64,000 nucleotides of DNA from Prunus persica (taxonomy: Eukaryota; Streptophyta; Magnoliopsida; Rosales; Rosaceae), in NCBI RefSeq assembly GCF_000346465.2, contig NC_034009.1, positions 22,096,706-22,160,705 on the forward strand, given 5' to 3'. Every line of letters begins with the position of its first letter. Within the stretch, counting starts at the first letter, position 1. The translations under genes and the position numbers were made by a program. Of the stretch, positions 54,573-64,000 are shown piece by piece. A model generated the notes under the pieces. The model made no database searches. It saw only the letters and a list, made by a program, of their open reading frames with translations, and was not told the origin of the DNA.

Positions 54573-56165
54573 TTTCATTATAATGATATTTGAGGCAGAC
54601 GATAATTCTGCCATTTCATAAGTCGTTGGGTAATATTTCTTCAAAAATTGACCATTGATAGGTGAATCATGGATCCGACAATTTTGGTCACTTAACTTAT
54701 ATGCCCCATTCCCCAGTACGTAGTGGACAAGAAATGGACCTTCCCAAGTTGGAGACCAGTTACCAAATTTTGGATCCTTTGATCTCATTGGAAGAATAGT
54801 TTTCCATACCAAATCTCCAACCCCAACAGTTTTGGCCTTGGTCTTTTTATCGTATGCCCAAACCACCGCCTCTTTTTGAGGTTTCAATTTATCCAAAGCA
54901 CCCAACCTAACCTCGTCGAGGTCATCTAATTCTTGTGCCATGGCTTCATCATACTCATCCTTACTCCATTCGGCATGACGAGCCACCCTTAAAGACTTGA
55001 TCGAAATTTCAAGTGGAAGGACGACATTGTGGCCATAAGTAAGGGCGAACAGTGTTGTTCCTGTACTAGACCTTTTCAAGTTTCTATATGCCCATAAAGT
55101 ATTGGAGAAAAGAGAATGCCATTTTTCGGGATTATTATCAATCATCTTTTCCAAGATCCCTTTTATCATCTTATTGCTAGCATTCTCTTGACAATTCGAT
55201 TGAGGATTGAATGGGTTGTATTGAACCATACTTACCTCTCAATCCTTGCAGCGGCTTGGACAGCTTCGCCCATAAAAATCATTCCTTGGTCGGACATAAT
55301 GGACTCGAACAAGTAAAATTGGTGGATAATAGTCTTCTCTATAAATTCTATCACCTCGACCTAGGTGACCTTCTTGAGTGGGGCGGCCTCCACCCATTTT
55401 GTGAAAAAATCGGTGGCCACCAAGATGTACTTGTGGCCCTTTGATGACTTTGGATGGATTTGGCCAATCACATCTATTGCCCAACCTTTGAAAGGCCAAA
55501 CAAAGTTTCTGCACCGGGGAATACTTCATTTCGGTGGCTGTTAGAATTCGACTGAGGTAGTATGCCACTTGCCCTTTCCTCTTATCGTTGTCTTGAGCTA
55601 ACAAACTTCCAATGGAGTTCTCCGAGGCCAAAATATAAAATTTCAAGGGTCGGCCCCTCCTTGGCAGAATGAGAATCGGAGGCTTGGCCAGACACTTTTT
55701 AATGATGTTGAACGCCCTTTGGTGTGTCTCCTCCCAACGAAATTTCACTTCATCCTTGGGTTTTAGCAAAGATGAAAAAGGCCCAGCTTTCCCTGGGAGT
55801 TAGCTATGCATCTTCGGAGGAAATTAATTTGGCCCTACAAAATTTGCAATCCTTTCTTGTTTTTCGAAGGGGTGCATCAATGATAGTCTTAGCCTTACTT
55901 TTGTCAATTTCAATTCCCCTTTGGTGCACCAGGAATCCTATGAAATTCCCGGTGGAAACCCCGAAGTCAGGACTTACAACTTTGGCCTAATAAATTTGGC
56001 TTTTACTAGCCTTATAATTTCTTTCTTGACCTGTAATTCTACTTCCGCCGACATTCGGCGGGGCGGTTGCTTGAAGGGCTTGAAATCTTCCGTTGTTGGT
56101 AGACAATGCTCGACCAAGTCACGACTCAATCTAGACATCTCAGTGTAATCTTAAGCGAAGCAATC
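54573..56165 (-). pseudogene. Tat-C pol with two large internal deletions
   Basis: From 56165 downward on the minus strand: RT start (LSRDLVEHCLP; KQPPRRMSAEVELQVKKEI), then an abrupt jump near 56010 to the thumb (STGNFIGFLVHQRGIEID), deleting the RT palm including the YxDD site. Connection and RNase H start follow (RWEETHQRAFNIIKK; YYLSRILTATEMKYS) to LCLAF. A second jump near 55495 leads to FKGWAIDVIGQIHP and the integrase core (ILVATDFFTKWVEA), losing the rest of RNase H, the second RNase H and the zinc region. The integrase C-terminus (54573-55229) ends with NGQFLKKYYP. Additional stops and shifts occur. The protein is closest to Tat-A within this window. Confidence 0.88.
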
Positions 56166-57160
56166 CTTGAACTCTCTTAAAAGCTTTTCCATCTTGGCCC
56201 GAAGTTCTGGCTTCATCAGGCCACTAAGATAGATTTTTCGATGGCGCCAATTCTACTTCCTTGATTTCGAGTGCATCATCTTCCGGACTTTCAGTTAGCG
56301 GTGGACTGCTTGGCCGCCCTTTCAGCCCAAAAACCATATAGCCGTCTCAAAGTGTCTTCCATCACTGCCCTTTTTTATTTCTCTATGGTTGCATCACTCA
56401 TCAAGAAAGAAGAAATCAGCTGCTATGGGGCGCTCCCCATCTGCTTGGGCATCGTGTGCCCCCAAGTCTATCAACTTTTGGAACGAGAGACTCCCGTAGG
56501 TCAGCCTTTCGTATCTGACCTTGTAAAATGAAGAAGCCCGATATCATCCTCATAAAATTTTGCCTCCACCACTTTGGCAGAAGCCCTGAAGGGCCGTGCA
56601 TTAGCCTACACAATCTCTACATTTCCATCCTTGTGCAAAAATTGCAAAAATTGATGAAGTGAAGAGGGCACACACATCCTTCCGTGGATCCAGTCTCTGC
56701 CCAACAAAGCATTGAAATGGGTCGTTGTCTCCACTACAAAGAAAGCCGTTATCCTAACCTTCTGCCCCACTCTAACTTGGAGTGGGATGATCCTTTTTGA
56801 TGTTGTTGTATGTCTCATGAATTTACCGACCGTTGTCTAGATCAGGATTAGTTCGTCCAGCCCCTTCTTCAATTTCCTCATGATTGAGGCCGAGAAGACG
56901 TTGACCGTAGCCCCCGTATCTACAAAAACCTTTCTCATCAAAAATTCACCAAGAACCTTTCTTGGTGGAAATTTCATAGCGCACCTTTTCTGGCAATTTC
57001 TCCTTCGCCTTGGGCACCACAGTGTAAAGTTGGACATTTTCTTCCTTTGGAACTTCTTGGGTTATCTTGATTTCTTTAGCCTCATTCATTTGGACCATGG
57101 ATTCAACTTCGTCAAAAACATCTCCATCTATGTAATTAGGTCAGTCTGGCCGAGCTTTGA
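56166..57160 (-). pseudogene. Tat-C protease and downstream linker
   Basis: Minus-strand pieces: 57037-56837 with KVFVDTGATVNVF (classic retropepsin D-T-GA) and 56818-56606 with FNALLGRDWIH and MCVPSSLHQ, both equivalent to Tat-A 29090-29420. The frame is interrupted between them. 56605-56166 is the linker to RT with stops. Confidence 0.82.
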
Positions 57161-60050
57161 AAAATAGTGGAAATGTGATTACCATGGCATTCACTTCGTT
57201 AAAGTCCCCAAACTTTGCTTTGGTCTTGCCCACCTTCAACTCGCTCTCAAACTTGGCCATCTCTTCCTTGCGTTCCTTTTTTAGATGCTCTATACCCTCC
57301 TCTAAAAATTCCTCTAAGTACTACTCATCAACCCCATATTCTTCATCTTCGGCCATCAAACCTTCGGCCGATGCAAAATTGGGCTAAGGGTTTTCCAATA
57401 CTTCTTTATCCTCTCATTCAGCCGTATATTCGGCCTCTTGTATTCCTTCGGCCGTACGTCCGGTCTCTTGTTCTATCCCGTTAGCCTCGGCCTCGACCAT
57501 GACTTGGTCTTCCTCCGCCTTTGGCCTACTTTCTTTCATATGGGGCTCACCTCTAGTTTCTTCGACCATGTTCTAGTTGTTTTCCCCTTTCTTCTTAACC
57601 TTAGTACGCTAAGCCCCCCTTGGTCACTATCGGAGTCTTGGCAACCAAAGATTTGGTTTTCGGTCGAGCAACCCTTGTTCTCTCACTTTTCAAAGGTTCC
57701 TCGCCCAGCATTTTGGTTGGCCTACTAACTTCAACCTTAGAATTGTTTGCCTTAAAAGCCTAGGTTAAATATGTTTCCAACTCCAAAATCGGTTCTTCTG
57801 GGGCCGTCACCACAACTCGGCCATTCATCCATTCTTAGTGCAACTTTATCTCCTCGGCCATCGTTGTCTCCAAAGATGCCATGGCATTGGCCTTGGCCAA
57901 TTCCAACTCCAATCGAAGCTTTTCCTGAAGCCTAACTAATCGGTCAAGTTGGGTTTACCTCTTGTTCGCCCATTCCAACTCCGCATTGCAGGTGGTGGCA
58001 TATTACCTCTAAGCTCTTCTTGTTTGAGTTTTGCTCAGAGGTATTGGATGAAGTTTTGGGCCCCTACTCATATACCATTAGCCCGCCTTAATGTTTGGCA
58101 TTTTGAAAGTTGAAACACCATTACCATCCGCCGGGCGAGGTCTTGATACATAAGCCACATCTTGATTTTTGCCTTTGCCCATCGGAATCTACATGCTTCT
58201 ATCTCGGCTGGGATTCAGTGGATCAATCTCTTCATACCTCAATGGCACATGTTGATTTCTCCTCTTAGGTTGATATTGTGGCCTCTCTTGCCTATCTTGG
58301 TACTCATGTAATGGCCATTTGTTCAGCCTCACTTCCATCCCCCCCTCGAGCTGTGTGGGCCGTAATTCTCGGTCGGACTTGTTATCATATTTCTTCCGAA
58401 ACTCCTCGGTCCGCCCACTTGGACTTGATCCTTGATTGGCTCCCTACTTGGCTCATTGGTTGTTTCCTTGGTTGTCTCCTTGGATTTTGGTGAAGCCACC
58501 TCGAGAGCTACCTCACATTGGCATCGATTATATAGCACAATTGCCATTGGAGGTTCTTCTTTGGTTGAAGCCTTTGTCTCAGGAACCTTGGCTACTTCTG
58601 GGTACATCTTGGCCTTGCCTTTTGCCTTAAGGTCCGCTGGATTCTCCCTTACCATTCTTTCCGCCACAAACTTCATTGAGGCACCCAAGTCCAACCTTAG
58701 ACTTGGTTGGTCTGGCCTTGGGAAATTGGCATTCACCATATTGAATTGGTTATTTGGGAAAGGGTTCTAGTCGATGCCCATGGTGCTTTCTCTAGAAACT
58801 TCAAGATCTTCCAATCGAAGAGGTTTTTTGGGAGGTTTCACTAAACTTGGAAATTTGGGCCGTCGTCGGCCTTTGATCCTTGAAGGCTTTAGACAAAGCC
58901 TTGCACACATATGGCCCATTGGCCACAATCTCAGCCAAGTTTACCTTGGCCGACTTTTCTTCCTATTCTAGGAAAATCTCCTCATCTCTTTCTTCTGAAT
59001 CTATATCTTCCACATCAACCGCGTGGACCGTCGTAGATCTAGGCGCGAAGGGTTTCATCGAATCTCTACAGAAAGTTGGTCGAGATGTCGGCCGACTCTT
59101 TTGTTGCTCCTCCTTTAGAAGGGCTTCACATCAATCCACCTGAAGCAATAGATCATAAATATCACGGAACTCAATTCCCTTGAACTTCTTCCTGAGATCA
59201 AGTGACAATCCTCCTTGGGCCAACTTTGCAAACTCATGCTCTAGCATGTTGACTGTGCATCTCACCCTTGCCTCTCTAAATTTCCCCAAGTACTCGGGGA
59301 CTGATTCATAAGGCCCTTGGCTTATCTTTGCCAAGTTGCTTATCAACACATCTGGCTAAAATTTCTTGTGGAAGATTTGTTTCATAGTTTTCCAATTCAG
59401 GACTGAGTTATGCAGAAGCTTGACATACTATGAGAAAATAGCTCTCATGAGGGTACTTGGAAACAACCTTAGTTTTAGGGCCTCACGATGCCCAATTTTT
59501 GCACACTGGGTCATGAATCGGTCAATGTGCTCTATGGTCGATTGAAGTCCGTCTCCCGAAAATAGTGCAAATTCTGAAACTTTGAACCCTCTTGGAAATT
59601 CCCCTTGATCGAAATTCTCCTGATATGGCCTCCAGTAGACTGGTCTACCAATTCTCCTAGCATCAGGCACTATGTCTTGGATCATTTGTTCGACCATACC
59701 TCGATCAATTGCTTGATTTCCAAGTGGCGAGTTATTCACATTTGCATTTCCTCCGGGATTACTCGGCCAGCCAATTCCTATGAATTGGTTGATATGAGGC
59801 CCGTCGAAATTGGCCCATGCCCCCTGATAAGCCTGAGGGAGGAATTGATTATAGGGCGGGAATATTTCGATTTGGTTGCTGCCGCATATGGGTTGCTTAC
59901 CACTGGCGAAACATTAATCTTTGGGCAGGGTTGGCCCTAGCTAGTGGATTAGGTTGGGGCAGATTGACCCCAAAAATATTTGGTTGGGCCTCCAGCTGAG
60001 GCCCCACCGCTGGCATTCCATTTGGCTTACTTGATTCTCATTTGGGCAAT
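57161..60050 (-). pseudogene. Tat-C gag
   Basis: Minus strand, N- to C-terminal: 59739-59428 (RRIGRPVYWRPYQENFDQGE; FPRGFKVSEFALFSGDG; the counterpart of Tat-A's PGFKVPNFTLFNGEDP), 59349-59131 (capsid C-terminus, GPYESVPEYLGKFREARVRC) and, after stops, 58739-58329 (NANFPRPDQPSL; YNRCQCEVALEVA, matching Tat-A's LCSRCKCETELEV). An acidic spacer follows at about 57700-57200. The order equals Tat-A, but many stops are present. The N-terminus above 59740 is poorly preserved. Confidence 0.82.
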
Positions 60051-60373
60051 TTTTTTATTTTGGCCTAGCAAACAATCAAACCGCTCATTGATCAAGTGGC
60101 TATGGTCTGAAGAATGGTTTGAGCCGCCTCTCGCATTCACTAATAGTTGAGGTTGTTCGAAGTGGCAAGCTTTGGCCTTAAGAATGGTCCTCCAGTGACT
60201 TCTGTAACATCTTCAACCAACACGTGGTCTAGACCGATGGCCGGGTTTCAGCCGAAATCATTTTGGTCGATGACCGTGGTTTAGCCGAGGCCATTTCGAC
60301 CTTGTTGAGCAGTCTGAATATTAATTGCTGAGTATATATGGAGAGTGAACCAACCATCTTATTATGATCGAAG
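60051..60373. other. Tat-C gag leader or junction
   Basis: Degraded sequence in which GGCC-GG/GGCCGA words continue the Tat-C composition. A clear primer site or LTR end was not found, so the 5' end of Tat-C seems lost here. Confidence 0.35.
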
Positions 60374-61155
60374 TCATGTGAATTCCTCCGACGGATTACT
60401 TAGGTGGTGGACATGCCCCCAAGTCATCCTTTGCCCACAAATCACAAACTTCCACTTCGCAGCATTGACCTGCTCACTTTGAGCAAGGAGTAAGTCAGGG
60501 CAGAGCTCCTCAATGTCTTTATCCCCAATGGCGTAGAAAGGAGCAAACCCATTTCTACAGTCCAAGTAGCCCAGCTTGTACGCATCTGTTATAGTTTCAA
60601 GCTTAGATTTTTCAGCAGACTTGTAATAGGCGCCAAATCTAGCCAGGGGCTTGTCATAACTTAGGGAGATGTCAGCATTCTTGGAGATGTCAGCATTCTT
60701 GCCCTCAAGACAGAAGTAGGTATCTTTTTTATTAACGAAGTCAGCAGCAAAAGAGGGGGCAACAGCAGACGAGTTCCGGATAGTTTCAGCTGCAAAAACT
60801 ACTCCTTTTTGAAGCAGAAGAAATGTTGCTTCCCTTTGTTTTTCCAAGGAAAGACTTGAGAAGGTATCAAGATCACTAGCCTGATGGATATGATCAACCA
60901 ACTTGAAGCAAGCAGACAGGCTTGATAGGAGTTTCGTCTTCAGCAGATGAGACATGCTTGCATCCCTCGCACGGCTAGACTTGTCCACCTTGGGATCAGC
61001 CGCTAAGGTTGCAGAAGAACCATTCACTCGAGCAGATGACTCTCTTGTCTTCTTAGCCGTCAACATCCTCACCTCCAGAGGAGTCCACGACAATGAAACA
61101 ACTCCACACTTGACTGCTCTTGACATAATAGCTGGATCTTAATGGTTGGGCGGAT
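60374..61155 (-). pseudogene. second copy of the Tat-B antisense gene
   Basis: An uninterrupted 250-codon minus-strand frame (61126-60374) aligned by eye with 52930-52200: DKSSRARDAS vs DKSSPAGDA, CFKLVDHIHQ vs WFKLIDHIR, ADISLSYDKP vs ADISVSYDKS, ITDAYKLGYL vs IDAYKLGYL, QSEQVNA vs QGEQVNA. It includes an in-frame duplication of a short SKNADIS unit. Similarity continues slightly upstream of the ATG to about 61155 and ends near 60450, after which the frame runs into unrelated sequence. No domain is recognised. It is a stray 3' piece of another Tat-B-type element next to Tat-C. Confidence 0.65.
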
Positions 61156-61432
61156 TGAAGGAAACATGCATCTAATGCTTAGTAAATAAACTTTAGCCAC
61201 AACCTATACAACAAAAACATTCTAAATGGCGGATTCATTTTGTTTATACTAGTTGAGCTAAACCTTTTTCATTATAAACCAAGTATCTTGGCCTATTCTC
61301 TTTGAACACAAATAGAAAAAGGAAAAAGGGAATAGATCTTTACCCTTAATGACCTTTTCTTGATTTCTCAAGAATGAACACCTTTGTTGGGAAGACCTTT
61401 TGTTTCTCTTGATTTTGATTCCTTCACCTTAA
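61156..61432. other. unassigned DNA left of the MITE
   Basis: AT-rich, no gene. Joins with 62597 onward once the MITE is removed: GATTTTGATTCCTTCACC on the left and GATTGGATTCCTCTACCTC on the right. Confidence 0.4.
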
Positions 61433-62593
61433 GGCCATGTTTGGTATGCTTCACTATGCCTCACTGGACTGGATTGGATTAAACAATACTTGAAACCCAT
61501 GTTTGGTAAGGGAGGGGATTATCTTAAATGAGATTATATAGTCCAATAGTTAAAAAAAGCCCGGACTCGCACAGCTAATATAGTGAGCCCAAAATTGGGT
61601 TCGCAAAATAGGACGCTCGCTATTTTGAACACGCGAGTCCGACTTCCTTATCGCTTGAATCAAAACCCCACCACAGATCCAATCAATGAAACCCAACGCT
61701 CATCGCTCTACCCTGGATTTCTTCTCAGAACGATCTCTCTTTGCACCCCAGCAACTAGCAGAACCCAAAACCATCTCTTTTCGCCATCTGAGTCCAATTC
61801 GTAGTAGTTCCAAAGAAAAAAAGAAAAGCAAAAAATAATGAAACCAGAAACAGAGAGAAGAAAGAAGGAAAAAGGAAGAAAAGAAAAGAAGAAAAAAATA
61901 TGGGTCTGTGTAATTATGATACTGCTCCTATTTGGGTAGCTTCCTTACTTACTGATGATATTTTGGGGATGTCTAGAATCCGCTTGATTTGTGTTGAGTC
62001 AGCTTAGATCGTTTTCATTCGAACGCACCATCCATTGAGCGCAGACAATGAAGACGGCAATGCTGGAAAAAATGGAGCCATCTTGCTGTTGTTGCCAAAT
62101 TGCTCATCTTGGATTACAGGTTTTGATGCGCTGCTTGGTGGAGACCACAAAAAAATGAGGACGGGCTGGGAAGAGAACAGGAGAACAGGAAGAAAGGAAA
62201 GGGAAAAAAAAAAAAAAAAAGGACGGGCTGGGAAGGAAAGGTAGAAGAAAAGGAGAAAAAAGGAAAAAATGAAGAAAGGATAAGATAGTTTGGCTTTTAA
62301 AAAATATTAAAATTTATTTGTTTTATTATTATTTATTTTAAGGTCATCCTTAATTAAAAGTAAATATTAGAATTTTATTTATTTATAATTAAAATTAATT
62401 ATTAAAATAATTATTTTTTACTCCGACACAACTCCAAACATAGGTCTTCACTATTTTCACAATCCAGCTTCTTAGTCCGACGCAGCACCAAACATAGGTC
62501 AGTACTTAATCCAGCTTAGTCCAGTCCGAGCTAATCCAAAACAGTCCCAGGATTTAGTCCAGTCCATGACAGTCCGCCGTACCAAACGACCCC
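61433..62593. mobile_element. PIF/Harbinger-like MITE, about 1,161 bp, target duplication TAA
   Basis: Ends: GGCCATGTTTGGTATGC at 61433 and, reverse-complemented, GGGGTCGTTTGGTACGGC at 62593. TAA flanks both sides (61430-61432 and 62594-62596). Subterminal GGACTGGATTGGATTA-like sequence on the left and TCCAGTCC/TAATCCAG copies on the right are inverted relatives. An internal imperfect hairpin (GGACTCGC near 61563, GCGAGTCC near 61633) and a long A/G-rich tract (61810-62280) fill the middle. No transposase. Placement in PIF/Harbinger rests on the 3-bp TAA duplication and the G-rich GTTTGGTA terminus; a hAT-like origin is less likely because an 8-bp duplication is not seen. Confidence 0.7.
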
Positions 62594-62596
62594 TAA

Positions 62597-64000
62597 GACT
62601 CCAAGATTGGATTCCTCTACCTCACCACAGCAAATGCTTCTAGTGATGAAGAGAAGGTAATCAAGAAGTATGGTTGCTAGTCTACTTCTTGATTGCACTA
62701 ATTTTTTATTTATGGAAGATGAGATACAAAGATGATCACTATCAACCCAAGTAGGAAAACCAAAAACCTTAGCTCTATTTTCTCCAACACTTAGCTTATA
62801 CAAGACAACACAAAAGACAATTGGGTGGGTATTTGGGGCTCCATTTGGTCCATGGGTCATGTCATCTTATGCCACTAATCCCTTGGGCCCAATAGCCTTT
62901 TGGGCTATTTTGTCCCTTTCCTTTTAAATCATATTTAAAAGCCCAATCCAATATTTCTATATGTCAATATTAATTCCATAATTAATCTTATAATTATAAT
63001 TCAACTAGTAAATTATAATTATAGTCTTACTTAATTGACCAGGTCGAACTATTTGACTTAGGTCAATTGCTCCAATCAACATGTTGACTTTTGACCATTG
63101 ACTTTGACATTTGATTATCAACCATTGACTCGTGTCTCCTTATTTCATTTCTCCTCATTTGTACATCAAATTACATTCTTTGGGTGTGCAAATCTGTAGT
63201 TTTCCTTTAGCAAGGCAGTGGGTTGACTCAACTCCTCCGAGATGATATACGAATTAAATTCCACAATTTAATTCTTCCTATTAATAAAGGTTAATTGAAA
63301 CCTTTTAGGACATGCACAAATCATGGTTGTCGCCTAGCAGCAAGTCACGATTATCCGAGCTAAATGAGACGTTGTGAAAGAACCTATTCAAATTGGAATG
63401 ACTGTGCAATTGAATCCTTCTCTTATGTTAATACTCGTTATTCATATTATTAGATCATGGAATCCAATTCTCAATATCCTAATGTGATTCATTCCTTTTA
63501 TATGATTATCCTAGTAAGATTTGAAGACTTCTTCTTTCAAGTCTTATCCACTACTCTGCGTAGAGATTTGACCAATCATATCTTGGAGTATTCTATCTCC
63601 TTTACTGAGAGTAGAGATTCCTTTTTGTACATTCATTTGCTTCCATGATTGTATTGAGAATCCTGATGAGCACCTTTAAGCTATGCCTGATTCAACATGA
63701 CTGTATAGTGCCCTCAAAGATTAATAACATAGCCACAAAACATCTATGATGCCTCAGGTCTAACGATTAGTTTGCACCATTGAAATTTATGAGTTTCAGC
63801 TTGACATGTGAGTAAAGACTTCCATGTTGTAACTCATGTGTTGGATCGCGTTCGGTGTACTTGTTCTTCTACAAGCACCTACACACATATCGATGTGTCT
63901 CCACACTTAATGACTTGAGACCTTTCCATTCCCTACATATAGAGACGATACTATGTGTACTGGTCTTTGTGGAATATTGACGCCCAATCAATATTCATAT
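62597..64000. other. unassigned AT-rich DNA
   Basis: No coding region, RNA gene or element end is recognised. Repeated TTGACTTTTGACCATTGACTTTGAC-type phrases (about 63080-63130) and the run of short words towards 64000 are of the sort found in gypsy and copia LTRs, so this could be the inner part of a long LTR that leaves the window. Confidence 0.4.

Noticed and set aside
62035..62244. 69-codon frame inside the MITE ending in a lysine/arginine run
   Set aside because: It reads through the A/G-rich core of a non-autonomous element.
1..64000. tRNA, rRNA or organellar insertions
   Set aside because: I looked for tRNA-like cloverleaf boxes beyond the primer sites, for rRNA cores and for plastid gene motifs and saw none.

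Overview
This is nuclear, repeat-dense DNA from a flowering plant, almost certainly a eudicot; a rosid such as Rosaceae is a guess from general familiarity with the element types, not something the sequence proves. I find no intact host gene in 64 kb. Apart from unassigned stretches and one captured host-gene fragment, everything I recognise is transposable-element sequence: Ty3/gypsy LTR retrotransposons (Tat lineage and chromovirus-like), one large CACTA (En/Spm) DNA transposon, one solo LTR and one PIF/Harbinger-like MITE.

Left flank (1-13.4 kb): a mosaic of broken Ty3/gypsy pieces in both orientations. It holds related LTRs (1-680 plus, 4038-5260 minus, 6620-7362 plus), a chromovirus-like integrase tail with polypurine tract (1560-1811), a minus-strand gag-protease with an initiator-Met primer site (2440-4034), a Tat protease relic (7399-7815), a minus-strand Tat relic (8690-11110), a chromovirus-type LTR (11140-12010) and a minus-strand gag piece of the Tat-A family (12011-13411).

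Centre (13.4-53.95 kb): a nest of insertions. Tat-B (plus strand) is split: gag-protease-RT lies at 13430-15632 and RNase H-integrase resumes at 46549-48716. An LTR-bearing remnant sits in the gap (15633-15737 and 43772-46548). A 28-kb CACTA element (15738-43768; TIR CACTACTACAAAAA; target duplication GTA) lies in that remnant. The CACTA carries a seven-exon ORF1 (Transposase_24-like domain plus Ulp1/C48 protease), a TNP2 transposase and a captured piece of the proteasome gene RPN6. A Tat-lineage retrotransposon, Tat-A (24639-38962), has disrupted the first coding exon of TNP2. Tat-B's 3' region (48.7-53.95 kb) holds tandem arrays, a 1.57-kb solo LTR with a perfect target duplication, and an antisense gene.

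Right flank (53.95-64 kb): Tat-C, a minus-strand relative of Tat-A with two internal deletions; a second copy of Tat-B's antisense gene; a 1.16-kb Harbinger-like MITE; and unassigned AT-rich DNA.

Most interesting: (1) Tat-A carries on its antisense strand a captured plant-mobile-domain gene that still has six short GT-AG introns. The reading frame runs through all seven exons (about 1,047 codons) with only three nonsense codons. (2) The CACTA's CGTCG-type subterminal motif fills every intron of ORF1 and the TNP2 leader intron but is nearly absent from exons, and three ORF1 introns share one homologous module of about 125 bp. (3) A 250-bp palindrome lies at the start of ORF1. (4) The CACTA has transduplicated a proteasome-lid gene fragment.
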